Source: an uncultured Oscillospiraceae bacterium
Lineage (GTDB): Bacteria; Bacillota; Clostridia; Oscillospirales; Oscillospiraceae
Assembly (NCBI GenBank): GCA_934573855.1
Contig: CAKTMF010000002.1
Coordinates: 62,001 to 126,000 of the forward strand
Direction of reading: 5' to 3'
Length of the DNA stretch: 64,000 nt
A program made the position numbers and the translations under genes. Shown here piece by piece: positions 17,025-25,050 of the stretch. The notes below the pieces were generated by a model. The model searched no databases, was not told the DNA's origin, and worked only from the letters and a program-made list of their open reading frames with translations. Position 1 is the stretch's first letter; each line of letters starts with the position of its first letter.

Positions 17025-18458
17025 TCAGCACTGCTTCATGAGGCGCACATAGAACTCTACGGCGCGCTTGGCGGTGTCGACGCGGATACGCTCGTTGTTG
17101 CCGTGGATGGTGTGGCGCTCCTCGGCGGTGAGGTCCATGGCGGAGAAGCGGTAGACCTTGTCGCTCAGGTCGCGGTAGTGGCGGCTGTCGGAGCACTGCA
17201 CCATGAGATACGGGGAGACGATGGAGCCGCGCCATGTGCCGGAGACGGCGTTGACGACGCGCTGCCAGCCCTCGCAGTCGGTGCGGGAGATGGGGCTGGG
17301 GTTCTCGCCGATGATCTTGGTTATCTTCACGCTCTCGTCGCCGACGACGGAGCGGAGGTATTCGAGCGCGGAGTCCATGGTGTCCTCGGGATTGAGGCGC
17401 ATGTTGGAGACCATGGAGGCGGAGGGCGGGATGACGTTGGACGCCTTGCTGCCGTTCATCTGGGTAAAGGCAACGGTCGTGCGCACGAGCGCGTTCAGCT
17501 CGCCGCCGCTCTTCTTGCAGATGCTGTCAAGAACGCCGCCGAAGCACCAGAGGTTCGCGAAGATCATGCGGTAGACAAAGGTGGAGTGACGGCCCAGCGT
17601 GTCGAACATCTCTATGACGGGCTTGGTGAAGTGCGCCTTGAAGGGGTGATCCTCGATCCTGACGCAGGCCTTGGACAGCACGCCCACAGGGGTGTGGGGC
17701 GCGGGAGCGGAGGCGTGGCCGCCGTTGGAGCTGACGGAGTATTCCACGTTCATAAGGCCCTTTTCCGCGATGCCGATGAGGGCGCAGGGGCCGCTCACGC
17801 CGGGGAACACGTCCTCGACCACGGCGCCGCCCTCGTCAACGACCATGGAGGGGACGATACCGTTCTCGGTGAAATAGTCCACAATGTTGACGGCGCCTCT
17901 GCCGTTGACCTCCTCGCCGCCGGAGAAGGCGAAGTAGATGTCGTTTTTCGGCTGGAAGCCCTGCTTTATGAGGTTCTCGGCGGCGGAGAGGACGCCGTTG
18001 AAGGTGACCTTGGTGTCGAGCGCGCCGCGTCCCCAGAGGAGGCCGTCCTCGATAATGCCCTCAAAGGCGGGCTTGTCCCAGTTCTCCTCCTCCACAGGCA
18101 CCACGTCGTAGTGCGCCATAAGCACCGCCGGGTCGCCCGGCTCTCTGCCGTCCCACTTGAAGAGCAGTCCCCTGTCCGGGAAGCGCTTGAGGGAGCATTT
18201 CTCCATCACATGGGGATAAAGCACGGGGAGCTTGCCGATGAGCTTTTCAAACTCCGCGTCGTCCTCGAGCGAATGGTCGTCGTAGGACACGGTGCGGCAG
18301 CGGATAAGCTCCGCGAGAGCGTTCACCGCGGCCTCGCCGTCAAAGCTCACGTCCTCAAAGCTTTCCCTGCCCGCTTCCTTGGGCTTGAACATCGCTGTGC
18401 GGATAAGCACGACCGCGAGAAATACGGCGATGACCGCCAGAATGATGATACCAACCAT
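17025..18458 (-). CDS. M20 family metallopeptidase, membrane-anchored
   Basis: A 477-residue M20 peptidase/amidohydrolase. One N-terminal membrane helix (about 3-22) anchors it. The catalytic domain shows the metal and base residues AHYDVVP (near 118), WGRGALDTK (near 143) and SGGEEVNGRG (near 178), plus a lid domain (GHASAPAPHTPVG) and a late histidine at HTIHGNNER. The size and helix resemble the PM20D1/CPS1 branch, whose animal member makes or cleaves N-acyl amino acids; the bacterial substrate is unknown. It is the third gene after two membrane proteins and ends at a terminator, so peptide or acyl-amino-acid uptake and cleavage is a reasonable inference. Confidence 0.88.
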   Translation of the reverse strand: MVGIIILAVIAVFLAVVLIRTAMFKPKEAGRESFEDVSFDGEAAVNALAELIRCRTVSYDDHSLEDDAEFEKLIGKLPVLYPHVMEKCSLKRFPDRGLLFKWDGREPGDPAVLMAHYDVVPVEEENWDKPAFEGIIEDGLLWGRGALDTKVTFNGVLSAAENLIKQGFQPKNDIYFAFSGGEEVNGRGAVNIVDYFTENGIVPSMVVDEGGAVVEDVFPGVSGPCALIGIAEKGLMNVEYSVSSNGGHASAPAPHTPVGVLSKACVRIEDHPFKAHFTKPVIEMFDTLGRHSTFVYRMIFANLWCFGGVLDSICKKSGGELNALVRTTVAFTQMNGSKASNVIPPSASMVSNMRLNPEDTMDSALEYLRSVVGDESVKITKIIGENPSPISRTDCEGWQRVVNAVSGTWRGSIVSPYLMVQCSDSRHYRDLSDKVYRFSAMDLTAEERHTIHGNNERIRVDTAKRAVEFYVRLMKQC

Positions 18459-18489
18459 TTTTTAAGCTTCCTTTCCTGATGAATACGAC

Positions 18490-19161
18490 TTAATCCTGAT
18501 CCAGCATACCTTTTTTATACATTATGCGGGATACCAGCAATGAAAACAGCACGCCCACCGGCACCATTATGCTCACATAGCCGCCGAGGCCGGGTATGGC
18601 GATGAAGAGGACGAGCATGAGCGCGACCGGGGCGATGGCGATCTTCCAGTTGCGGGAGATGAACACCACGCCGAGACCGCCGAAGAGCGCCGGCAGCATA
18701 CGGTCGAACGCCGGGGCAAGCACGGGGGAATTGAGTATCGGGTCAAGCGGAATGATGAGCGCCACGCCGAGGATTATGATGAGCGTGGTAACGATACTCG
18801 ACACCGCGATGGCGATGGTGGAGACTATCTCGCCCTCCTCGCTCTTGATGTCCGCGCCCACCAGCTCGAGAGCATTTATGGCGGCGGGAGCCTTGAGATT
18901 CGTGAGGTTGCCGGTGACGAAGGCGAGATACGACCCGCCCACGCCGAGCATTGGGACATAGGTGAAGGTCTCCACCGCGCCCACCGCCCAGAACATCGGC
19001 GCGGTGGCCAGCAGCCCCATCCAGAAGCCGTGCCAGTCGAGACTGACGCCGAAGATAAGGCACACCGCCGCTGGGAAGAGCAGCATGAGTACCATGCAGC
19101 TCAGGTTCCAGATACAGCCGTCTCTGTGGACGGAATCTATGTAAGAGAGGTTTTTCTTCAT
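18490..19161 (-). CDS. Uncharacterised membrane protein, partner of the DUF5058-like gene
   Basis: A 223-residue protein with about six membrane helices. I do not recognise a named function. Notable are a short conserved-looking stretch GGSYLAFVTGNLTNLKAPAAINALE (around 75-100) and an acidic loop GADIKSEEGEIVS, which are reminiscent of small-molecule permease motifs. The start is ATG at 19161, eight bases after GGAGG; an in-frame GTG at 19170 overlaps that ribosome binding site and is less likely. It lies 13 bases after the DUF5058-like gene and 31 before the peptidase, in one operon. Confidence 0.75.
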   Translation of the reverse strand: MKKNLSYIDSVHRDGCIWNLSCMVLMLLFPAAVCLIFGVSLDWHGFWMGLLATAPMFWAVGAVETFTYVPMLGVGGSYLAFVTGNLTNLKAPAAINALELVGADIKSEEGEIVSTIAIAVSSIVTTLIIILGVALIIPLDPILNSPVLAPAFDRMLPALFGGLGVVFISRNWKIAIAPVALMLVLFIAIPGLGGYVSIMVPVGVLFSLLVSRIMYKKGMLDQD

Positions 19162-19174
19162 TTCGCGCACCTCC

Positions 19175-19912
19175 TCAGGATAACCAGTTCGTTATCGGGA
19201 TGGCGGAGGCCATGCCGACGATAAGGCTTATGGGGAGCGCGTAGTCGTTCATCCAGCGCCAGCCGAGCTTCTTCATCGCGAGACCGCACACTCCCATCAT
19301 CAGCGCCGAAACGAGCATGACCAGCACGGGGATAAGCCCGCTGAGGTCGCCGGTGAACACTCCCGGCAGGTCGCAGAAAACATAGCCGAGAAACGCGGAG
19401 ATCATTCCGAGAAAGAGCGAGGCGGAGAAGATATCGGCCCACCTTTTGTCCCGGTTCTCGAGGCTTATCATGCCGTTCTGGAGCTTTCTCGACACCGCGG
19501 GAACGAGCCATATGCCCACCATTATGCCCACCGTCATGACGGCGGCGACTGTGGCGTACTGCTGCGCGGTGAGCGCGGAGACGTCCTCCCAGCGAAGCCC
19601 CATCGCGCTCAGGGCGTTGGTGGCGGCGGGGGTCTCATAGGTTATCGCGCCCACTACGCTAAGGCGCATCCACGGCAGCGGTATGCCAAGCTTCTTCGAG
19701 AGGCTTATCACGCTTATGACTATGGCCGTGGCGGGGGCCACGGTGAAGATGGCGGTGCCGATGACGATACGCCTGAGCTTGTCCATGGGCATGCCGATTC
19801 TCTTGCCCTGTCTCCATGCCTTCACGAGGAAATACACGGACTGCCCCAGCACGGCGGCGACGACTATGCCGGCCAGCAGGAACAGTACGGGGCTGTTTAC
19901 GCTAAACTCCAT
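19175..19912 (-). CDS. DUF5058-like membrane protein
   Basis: A 245-residue protein with six or seven membrane helices, resembling the DUF5058 family as I remember it: SPVLFLLAGIVVAAVLGQSVYFLVKAWR near the start, then LPWMRLSVVGAITYETPAATNAL. The motif SVVGAITYE...AATNAL echoes the GNLTNL..AAINAL of the neighbouring protein, so the two may be halves of one heteromeric transporter. The start ATG at 19912 has AAAGGAG nine bases before; upstream in-frame ATGs fall within the promoter. It is first in the operon with the second membrane protein and the M20 peptidase. Confidence 0.7.
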   Translation of the reverse strand: MEFSVNSPVLFLLAGIVVAAVLGQSVYFLVKAWRQGKRIGMPMDKLRRIVIGTAIFTVAPATAIVISVISLSKKLGIPLPWMRLSVVGAITYETPAATNALSAMGLRWEDVSALTAQQYATVAAVMTVGIMVGIWLVPAVSRKLQNGMISLENRDKRWADIFSASLFLGMISAFLGYVFCDLPGVFTGDLSGLIPVLVMLVSALMMGVCGLAMKKLGWRWMNDYALPISLIVGMASAIPITNWLS

Positions 19913-19938
19913 ATTGCTCAACTCCTTTTCTCCGCTAT

Positions 19939-19967
19939 ATAGTAAAATATCCCATCCCATATTGCAA
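19939..19967 (-). promoter_or_regulatory. Promoter of the DUF5058-like/M20 operon
   Basis: Minus strand: TTGCAA (19962-19967), 17-base spacer, TACTAT (19939-19944), about 27 bases before the ATG. Confidence 0.65.
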
Positions 19968-20055
19968 GATTTTTATTGAACAAAAAAGCGGTTTTCCCCC
20001 TCTCCCGCTCCTCTCTTGCATGAGCGCGGGCAATGTGGTAACATACATAAAAACG

Positions 20056-20189
20056 ACTGTGGGTATCCGGCGCCGAAGGGCGTCATGGGGCCGCAGCAGT
20101 TCGGCTACAACAAGAAAACGCACATAATGCATTTCATCGTCTATATTCCCGCCTGCGCCGCGCTCGCGTGGATATGCCCGCTCCTGTGA
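20056..20189 (+). pseudogene. Possible 3' remnant of a membrane-protein gene
   Basis: One frame from about 20056 to the TGA at 20187-20189 reads like the last 40-odd residues of a protein: PAPKGVMGPQQFGYNKKTH, then a hydrophobic helix ending in AWICPLL. Third codon positions are almost all G or C, as in the real genes here. No start or ribosome binding site fits, and the reading dissolves upstream into non-coding sequence next to the divergent promoter. The region 19968-20232 contains nothing else I can name. It may be a decayed gene; chance is not excluded. Confidence 0.35.
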
Positions 20190-20232
20190 GCCGCGCGTTC
20201 GCGTGGCAGATAAGCAAACGGAGGTAATGACC

Positions 20233-20865
20233 GTGGCTTTTGATTTCAAGAAGGAATACAAGGAATTCTACATGCCGAGGAACACGCCCGAGATCGTGAC
20301 CGTGCCGCGGGCGAACTACATCGCCGTCAGAGGCAAGGGGGACCCGAACGAGGAGGGCGGCGCGTACAAGAGCGCCATCGGCGTCCTGTATGCCGTTGCC
20401 TACACCCTAAAGATGAGCTATAAGACTGACCACAGGATAGAGGGCTTCTTTGAATACGTCGTTCCCCCGCTGGAGGGCTTCTGGCAGCAGGAGGGCAGGA
20501 TCGCGATAGACTATTCGGACAAATCCTCGTTCAGCTGGATATCCGTCATCCGTCTGCCGGACTTTGTGACAAAGGCCGACTTTGACTGGGCCGTCGAGAC
20601 CGCGTCGCGGAAGAAAAAGCTGGACTGCTCCTGCGCGGAGCTTCTGAGCGTCGACGAGGGGCTGTGCGTACAGATAATGCACGTCGGCGATTACGACGAC
20701 GAACCCGCGACGGTGGCGCTCATGAACGCGTTCCTCGCGGAAAACGGCTATGTCAACGATCTCAGCGACGTGCGGCTGCACCACGAGATATACCTGACCG
20801 ACGCGCGCAGGGTCGCGCGCGACAAGCTCAGGACCGTCATACGCCACCCCATCAGGAGGCTGTGA
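20233..20865 (+). CDS. GyrI-like small-molecule-binding domain protein
   Basis: A 210-residue protein of the GyrI-like/AraC effector-binding fold, single-domain with no DNA-binding part. Typical features are an opening FDFKKEYKEFYMPRNTPEIVTVPRANYIAVRGKGDPNE, then YAVAYTLKM, EGFFEYVVPPLEGFW and the late CVQIMHVGDYDDEP and HHEIYLTDARR. Relatives bind small hydrophobic or cationic molecules, and some hydrolyse them. I choose GTG at 20233, eight bases after GGAGG; the ATG at 20227 is only two bases from it. It is monocistronic and ends at a strong terminator. Confidence 0.82.
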   Translation: MAFDFKKEYKEFYMPRNTPEIVTVPRANYIAVRGKGDPNEEGGAYKSAIGVLYAVAYTLKMSYKTDHRIEGFFEYVVPPLEGFWQQEGRIAIDYSDKSSFSWISVIRLPDFVTKADFDWAVETASRKKKLDCSCAELLSVDEGLCVQIMHVGDYDDEPATVALMNAFLAENGYVNDLSDVRLHHEIYLTDARRVARDKLRTVIRHPIRRL

Positions 20866-20893
20866 TCCGCCCGCACACCGGAACAAAATATCG

Positions 20894-20930
20894 GCTCCCG
20901 CCCGGCGAATATCCGGGCGGGAGCTTTTTT
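20894..20930. terminator. Terminator between the GyrI-like gene and ricT
   Basis: GCTCCCGCCCGG pairs with CCGGGCGGGAGC, followed by TTTTTT on the plus strand. It serves the plus-strand gene and, from the other side, the ricT end. Confidence 0.85.
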
Positions 20931-20937
20931 GATTTTT

Positions 20938-22311
20938 TCAGCCCTTGGCCTCGCCGGGGGCCTTTGTCTTGGGCTTGTGGTAATAGCCGCGGCGGCGGTT
21001 GTTTTTCTTATGCTCCGCGCCGTTCGCGGAGGCGTTCTGGGGCGCGGCCTTCTTCGCGCTCTCGCCCTTTGCCTCGGCGCTCTTCGGCTCGGACTTTACC
21101 GGCTTTACGGAGGAGCCGCCGGCCGGTCTGCGGCGCGGTCTGGACTGGGGCCTGTCCCCGGTCTGCTTCTCGCCGCCCTCGCCCTTCGGCTGGGGCTTGA
21201 CGAGCTGCTTTTCCCCGTCGCGCTCCCTGCTCTTTTTCTCGGCGGGCCGGTCGGCCTTCTTCCCGCTCTGCGCCGTGGCCGCTTCCCTCGCGCCGCCCTC
21301 CGCCTTGGGCTTTCCGCGCCCGCGGCGGCGGTTATTCTGGCGGCGAGGCTCTTTTTCCTGCGCGCCCTGCTCGCTCTTGTTTTCCGCCGGCTCCTCGGGG
21401 AGCATGACGGGCATCTTCCACTCGTCCTCCTGCTCCTCCTCCGGCTCCTCGGGTACATACTTGAGTACCGAGGGGAGAGGCTCGCCCTCCTTGGGCCTGC
21501 CGCCGGGTACGGCCGCAAGCTCGTTGGACCTGTAGACGTTGAGCGTGTCATCGTCAGAGCCGTCGAGCTTGACCTTGACGGTCTGACGGAGGAGGTTCAC
21601 CTGCACGGCGGTGCCGTAGCCGTCCTTCGTCTCGACGAATGCTCCCTGCTTGGGAACGCTCTTGATGAGGTCCTCATAAGCCTCCTGCTCATAGCGCAGG
21701 CAGCACATGAGCCGGCCGCAGCTGCCGGATATCTTGGTGGGGTTGAGGGAGAGGGACTGCACCTTCGCCATCTTGGTGGAGACGGGCTGGAAGTCCTCGA
21801 GGAACTGGCTGCAGCAGTAGGGTCTGCCGCAGATACCGATGCCGCCGATCATCTTCGCCTCGTCGCGCACGCCGATCTGCCTCAGCTCGATACGGTTGCG
21901 GAAAATGCCCGCGAGGTCCTTCACCAGCTCGCGGAAGTCCACGCGCCCGTCGGAGGTGAAAAAGAACATGGTCTTATTCCCCTCGAAATTGCACTCCACG
22001 TCCACGAGCTTCATGTCAAGGCCATGCTCCGCGATCTTCTTCTGGCAGATCTCGAAGGCTTCCTTTTCGCGCTGCTTGTTTATCTCCGCGACGCGCATGT
22101 CGTCATAGGTCGCAAGGCGCACCACCGGGCGCAGCGGCTGCACGACGGCGTTATCCTCCACAAAGTGGTTGCCGCGCACGCAGTCGGCGATCTCAAGCCC
22201 CTTGGAGGTCTCGACTATGATACGCTCCCCGGAGGGTATTTTCAGGCCGTTGGGGGAAAAGAAATAGCACTTTCCCCTGTTTTTGAATTTTATGCTTACT
22301 ACTTCGATCAA
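20938..22311 (-). CDS. ricT: PSP1-domain protein RicT (YaaT) with long basic tail
   Basis: A 457-residue protein. The PSP1 core (about 1-270) has the iron-sulfur cysteine signature of the RicT/YaaT family: IGICGRPYCCSQF and SGSCGRLMCCLRYE. In Bacillus, RicT acts with RicA and RicF on RNase Y specificity, sporulation and competence. Beyond about residue 300 is a low-complexity tail rich in Glu, Lys, Arg and Pro (NNRRRGRGKPKAEGG), probably disordered and possibly RNA-binding. The start is TTG at 22311, one base after the holB stop and about seven after GAGGAAA; an ATG further upstream would overlap holB by 50 bases. Confidence 0.9.
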   Translation of the reverse strand: MIEVVSIKFKNRGKCYFFSPNGLKIPSGERIIVETSKGLEIADCVRGNHFVEDNAVVQPLRPVVRLATYDDMRVAEINKQREKEAFEICQKKIAEHGLDMKLVDVECNFEGNKTMFFFTSDGRVDFRELVKDLAGIFRNRIELRQIGVRDEAKMIGGIGICGRPYCCSQFLEDFQPVSTKMAKVQSLSLNPTKISGSCGRLMCCLRYEQEAYEDLIKSVPKQGAFVETKDGYGTAVQVNLLRQTVKVKLDGSDDDTLNVYRSNELAAVPGGRPKEGEPLPSVLKYVPEEPEEEQEDEWKMPVMLPEEPAENKSEQGAQEKEPRRQNNRRRGRGKPKAEGGAREAATAQSGKKADRPAEKKSRERDGEKQLVKPQPKGEGGEKQTGDRPQSRPRRRPAGGSSVKPVKSEPKSAEAKGESAKKAAPQNASANGAEHKKNNRRRGYYHKPKTKAPGEAKG

Positions 22312-22312
22312 T

Positions 22313-23128
22313 TCATTTTCCTCTGTTTCCGCCCCCGGCGACGGCGTCCGCCGCCAGCAGGCCAAATATATGTTTGACTCCCGTGTTCACCTTGAGATAC
22401 CCGAGACAGCGCGCCGTGAGCGCGTTGAGGCGCGTAAGCTCCTCCCTGCTCATGCCCAGCGCGTCTCTTCTCAGGCACAGCATGTCCGCCGTAAGCTCCC
22501 CGGCGCATTCAAGAAAGTCCGCCGCCGCTCTCGCGTCCATGGTCTCGTTCTTCGCACACCACGCGAAGAGCTTTGCCCGGTCGCCTGAGGCCGCCGCACG
22601 GATGAACGCTCTGGTGAGCTTTTCGGTCTCCTCGTCCGCCGCCGCCCCGTCCCCGCCGAGGTCGATCTCGGCGCAGCGGGAGCGCACCGTGGGGAGGAGC
22701 TGCTGCGCGTTCACGGTGCAGAGCAGGAACAGCACGTCCTTCGGCGGCTCCTCAAGGAGCTTGAGCGCCGCGTTCTGGGCGGGGACGTTCATGGCGTCCG
22801 CCTCATCGATGATGTACACCTTTCGCTCCGCCTCGTTCGGCAGGACATACGCGTCGGTGATAACGGCGCGTATCTGGTCGACGCCGATCTCGCGCTTTTT
22901 GCGCCCCTTGTCGTCCGTGAGCCGGGAGACAAGGGTGATATCCGGGTGAATGCCGGTGAGCGCCTTGCGGCAGGCGCGGCACTCCCCGCAGGGAACGTCG
23001 CGTCCGCGCAGACACACGGCCGCGGCGGCTATCTGCCGCGCTGCCCTGAGCGCTTCGTCCGGTGATCCGGCCGTCACGATATACGCATGTGAAAGGCGGC
23101 TCGCGTCGCCGAATTTCAGTTCCGCCAT
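22313..23128 (-). CDS. holB: DNA polymerase III delta' subunit
   Basis: A 271-residue clamp-loader subunit. It opens with the AAA+-like fold but no true Walker A (SRLSHAYIVTAGSPDEALRAA). The four-cysteine zinc module follows (Cys37, 46, 49, 52; CGECRACRK), then KVYIIDEADAMNVPAQNALLK-type switch sequence and the SRC motif (TVRSRCAEIDL). ATG at 23128 follows GGTGGAAAG; the frame stays open further up but only through the promoter. Pairing with ricT is conserved in Firmicutes. Confidence 0.92.
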   Translation of the reverse strand: MAELKFGDASRLSHAYIVTAGSPDEALRAARQIAAAAVCLRGRDVPCGECRACRKALTGIHPDITLVSRLTDDKGRKKREIGVDQIRAVITDAYVLPNEAERKVYIIDEADAMNVPAQNAALKLLEEPPKDVLFLLCTVNAQQLLPTVRSRCAEIDLGGDGAAADEETEKLTRAFIRAAASGDRAKLFAWCAKNETMDARAAADFLECAGELTADMLCLRRDALGMSREELTRLNALTARCLGYLKVNTGVKHIFGLLAADAVAGGGNRGK

Positions 23129-23162
23129 ATCTTTCCACCGCTGAACACTAAAGTATCGGTAT

Positions 23163-23191
23163 ATTTTACATTTTTTCTTCACTTTAGTCAA
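23163..23191 (-). promoter_or_regulatory. Promoter of holB-ricT
   Basis: Minus strand: TTGACT (23186-23191), 17-base spacer, TAAAAT (23163-23168). Confidence 0.7.
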
Positions 23192-23200
23192 CAGCAAAAA

Positions 23201-23236
23201 CGCACCGGTGAAATTCTCTCCTCACCGGTGCGCCGT
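23201..23236. terminator. Terminator upstream of holB
   Basis: CGCACCGGTGA pairs with TCACCGGTGCG (23201-23232), with T-runs outside both ends. It ends the DUF1653 unit on the minus strand. Confidence 0.8.
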
Positions 23237-23238
23237 TT

Positions 23239-23982
23239 TTATTTTGCCGCCGCGCTGTCGGCTATCTCAAGCGCGAGACGCCGCAGATATTCCTCCCTGT
23301 CCTCTTCCTCCTCGCGCACCCTCTCCGCGCGCATACGCTCCACCTCGGCGGAAATGAGCGGCAGGGCGCTGAGCGTGAACACGGCGAGCGAACCGAAAAA
23401 GCGCACAAGCTCCGCCGCCGTCCGCTTCTCGGGCAGAAATACGCACATGAGCGCGTCCGCCGCGCCCACCGCCGCCGTGCCGAGCAGCGCGGTGAGGATA
23501 CTGCGTCTGTTGAATATCCGTTTGACAGGCATATCGGGAAAAACTATTTTCATCATCGCGAATATGACCGCGAGCATTATCCCAGCCGTCGCCGCGCAGC
23601 GAAGGACCGTGCCCGCGACAGGCGAGAGGACCGCGCTCCAGAGCGCGGAGACCGCAGTGATGACGAGCCAGCCGACGCACCAGAGCGGCACGCCGACCGC
23701 CGCACGCACTCCGGCGGGCAGGGTCTGTACGAGACGGCGCACTCTCCGCCGCAGGGAGCGCTTTTCCGCTTCCCCGGCGTCATCCCCACCGCCGTCGCAC
23801 TCGTCGTCCGCGGCGTACTTGGCGGTCTGGGCGGTCTGGGCGGGTATCATCGCGTCATCGTCGTCCATGAGATCCGCGGGCGAGTCAAAGCTGCCGCCGA
23901 GGACCGTTCCCGCGGCAGCTATCACCGCGGCGGCCGTGGCCGCGGCGCGTTTCTTGGTCTTGTTCGTGCCGTTTGCGTTCAA
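23239..23982 (-). CDS. Unrecognised multi-pass membrane protein
   Basis: A 247-residue protein I do not recognise. It has an Ala/Lys-rich start with a hydrophobic stretch (about 11-28), an acidic loop DLMDDDDAM...DDECDGGGDDAGEAEKR, then a basic patch. Four likely membrane helices follow between about 95 and 215, and a charged C-terminal helix (ERMRAERVREEEEDREEYLRR) that may be a coiled coil. The start is TTG at 23982: it overlaps the TGA of the DUF1653 gene as TTGA and has AAAGGAG five bases before. It is translationally coupled to that gene and ends at a hairpin. Confidence 0.7.
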   Translation of the reverse strand: MNANGTNKTKKRAAATAAAVIAAAGTVLGGSFDSPADLMDDDDAMIPAQTAQTAKYAADDECDGGGDDAGEAEKRSLRRRVRRLVQTLPAGVRAAVGVPLWCVGWLVITAVSALWSAVLSPVAGTVLRCAATAGIMLAVIFAMMKIVFPDMPVKRIFNRRSILTALLGTAAVGAADALMCVFLPEKRTAAELVRFFGSLAVFTLSALPLISAEVERMRAERVREEEEDREEYLRRLALEIADSAAAK

Positions 23983-24218
23983 AGCTGCTCCTTTTCCGGC
24001 GCGGGGCCTATGCAGCGGAAACGCTGAAAGCGTTCCCCTCCGCGCTCCACGGTCTCGTTCCACATGGAGGCAGGGCGCACCCATATCCCCCTCTCGCCGT
24101 ACAGCGCGCGGTAGACGACCATTTCCTCCCTGGTCTCGCTGTGGCGCGCGAGGTACAGCACCTGATAGTCGTTTCCCTTGAAGTGCCGGTATATCCCCGG
24201 CCTGATATCATATTCCAT
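23979..24218 (-). CDS. DUF1653 domain protein
   Basis: A 79-residue single-domain protein: RPGIYRHFKGNDYQVLYLARHSETREEMVVYRALYGERGIWVRPASMW is the standard DUF1653 core, a small beta fold of unknown function found as a short stand-alone gene or fused to other enzymes. ATG at 24218 has CGGAGG seven bases upstream. Its stop overlaps the start of the membrane-protein gene, so the two are made together. Confidence 0.88.
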   Translation of the reverse strand: MEYDIRPGIYRHFKGNDYQVLYLARHSETREEMVVYRALYGERGIWVRPASMWNETVERGGERFQRFRCIGPAPEKEQL

Positions 24219-24241
24219 ATCTCTCGCCTCCGTTCACCGAT

Positions 24242-24270
24242 ATCCTACGGCAAAGCGGAGTTTTTGTCAA
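24242..24270 (-). promoter_or_regulatory. Promoter of the DUF1653 unit
   Basis: Minus strand: perfect TTGACA (24265-24270), 17-base spacer, TAGGAT (24242-24247). Confidence 0.6.
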
Positions 24271-24281
24271 TATACGGACAG

Positions 24282-24303
24282 GGCAGGCACTTTCATGCCT
24301 GCC
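24282..24303 (-). terminator. Hairpin after the DUF2383-like gene
   Basis: GGCAGGCA pairs with TGCCTGCC around six bases. There is no T-run, so termination is uncertain. Confidence 0.4.
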
Positions 24304-24313
24304 GGAGAATCCC

Positions 24314-24748
24314 TCAGAGATATCCCTGCATATCGTGCGCAAGCTTTTCCTCAAGACTTATGAGGCGCTTGGCGATGTCCTTGCTGCGCTCGTCGGCGGC
24401 CTTGTACTGGTTGAGATAGCGGTTGAGCGACTTGACGCCCATATTGCACCCGTCCGTCATCAGCTCCGCGATGGCGGCGTCGGAGCCGTCGACGGCAAGC
24501 TTCAGATTGGTCTTTATCCACGACATGCTCTCCGCCACCGCGCCGGGAGCCTTGCCCTCGTCGCCGTAGGAGCAGAGCAGGCGGCTGCATTCGTCCTCGA
24601 GCCGGCTGTGTTCGCCGCGTATGGCCTCAAGGCTGTTTTTCATTCTGCGGGACTTGACTCTGCCGACCACGTCGTCGATGGAGCTTGTCCCCATTTTTAT
24701 CCCCGCGTCGCACTCGCGCAGGAGCTTAACGGTGTCCTGTTCTATCAT
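24314..24748 (-). CDS. DUF2383-like four-helix-bundle protein
   Basis: A 144-residue, all-helical protein of ferritin-like size: MIEQDTVKLLRECDAGIKMGTSSIDDVVGRV, then RGEHSRLEDECSRLL and a late AKRLISLEEKLAHDMQGYL. The pattern resembles DUF2383/PA2169 family proteins found widely in gut Clostridia, whose function is unknown. Metal-ligand Glu/His positions (GEHSRLEDE) are only partly kept. ATG at 24748 has AAAGGAGG upstream. It lies alone between a terminator and a hairpin. Confidence 0.7.
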   Translation of the reverse strand: MIEQDTVKLLRECDAGIKMGTSSIDDVVGRVKSRRMKNSLEAIRGEHSRLEDECSRLLCSYGDEGKAPGAVAESMSWIKTNLKLAVDGSDAAIAELMTDGCNMGVKSLNRYLNQYKAADERSKDIAKRLISLEEKLAHDMQGYL

Positions 24749-24804
24749 AAATACGCCTCCTTTTCCTACCGGGATTATTCCCGGAAAGGCAGCGTTTTAT
24801 GAGC

Positions 24805-24841
24805 AAAAGGCCGGGGCGCTTGGCGTCTCCCCCGGCCTTTT
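24805..24841. terminator. Bidirectional terminator after copA
   Basis: AAAAGGCCGGGG pairs with CCCCGGCCTTTT around a loop of 13 bases, three bases after the copA stop. Confidence 0.85.
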
Positions 24842-24843
24842 AT

Positions 24844-25050
24844 TCACTCTATGCCTGTTACCTTGTAGTCCTGCGCCTCGACGGCGGCCTTGAGAGCCTC
24901 GTCGGAAACGCCGCTGTGCGTGACCACCGCGGTCCCGGCGCTGTGGCTGACGACCGCGCTCTCGACACCGTCAACGGCCTCCAGCGCCTTTTTCACTCTT
25001 GCCTCGCAGTGAGAGCACATCATGCCCTCGATATGCATGGTTCTTTCCAC
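24844..25050 (-). CDS. Possible internal CopZ-like chaperone start within copA
   Basis: Within copA and in its frame, AGGAG (25060-25064) stands nine bases before a GTG (25048-25050). Translation from it would give 68 residues, VERTMHIEGMMCSHCEARV to the copA stop, which is exactly the size of a free CopZ copper chaperone. A second possible start is the ATG four codons on. The linker codons before it are otherwise ordinary. Internal initiation is an inference; the same DNA certainly also encodes the CopA C-terminus. Confidence 0.4.
   Translation of the reverse strand: MERTMHIEGMMCSHCEARVKKALEAVDGVESAVVSHSAGTAVVTHSGVSDEALKAAVEAQDYKVTGIE

Noticed and set aside
15684..18479. A 931-codon open frame on the plus strand, and similar long ones at 4628-7036, 1124-2869 and 24799-26676
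   Set aside because: They are antiparallel to clearly recognised genes (methyltransferase to M20 peptidase, PBP2, aspS, copA). GC-rich codon bias suppresses stops in the opposite frame; the translations are low-complexity and match nothing.
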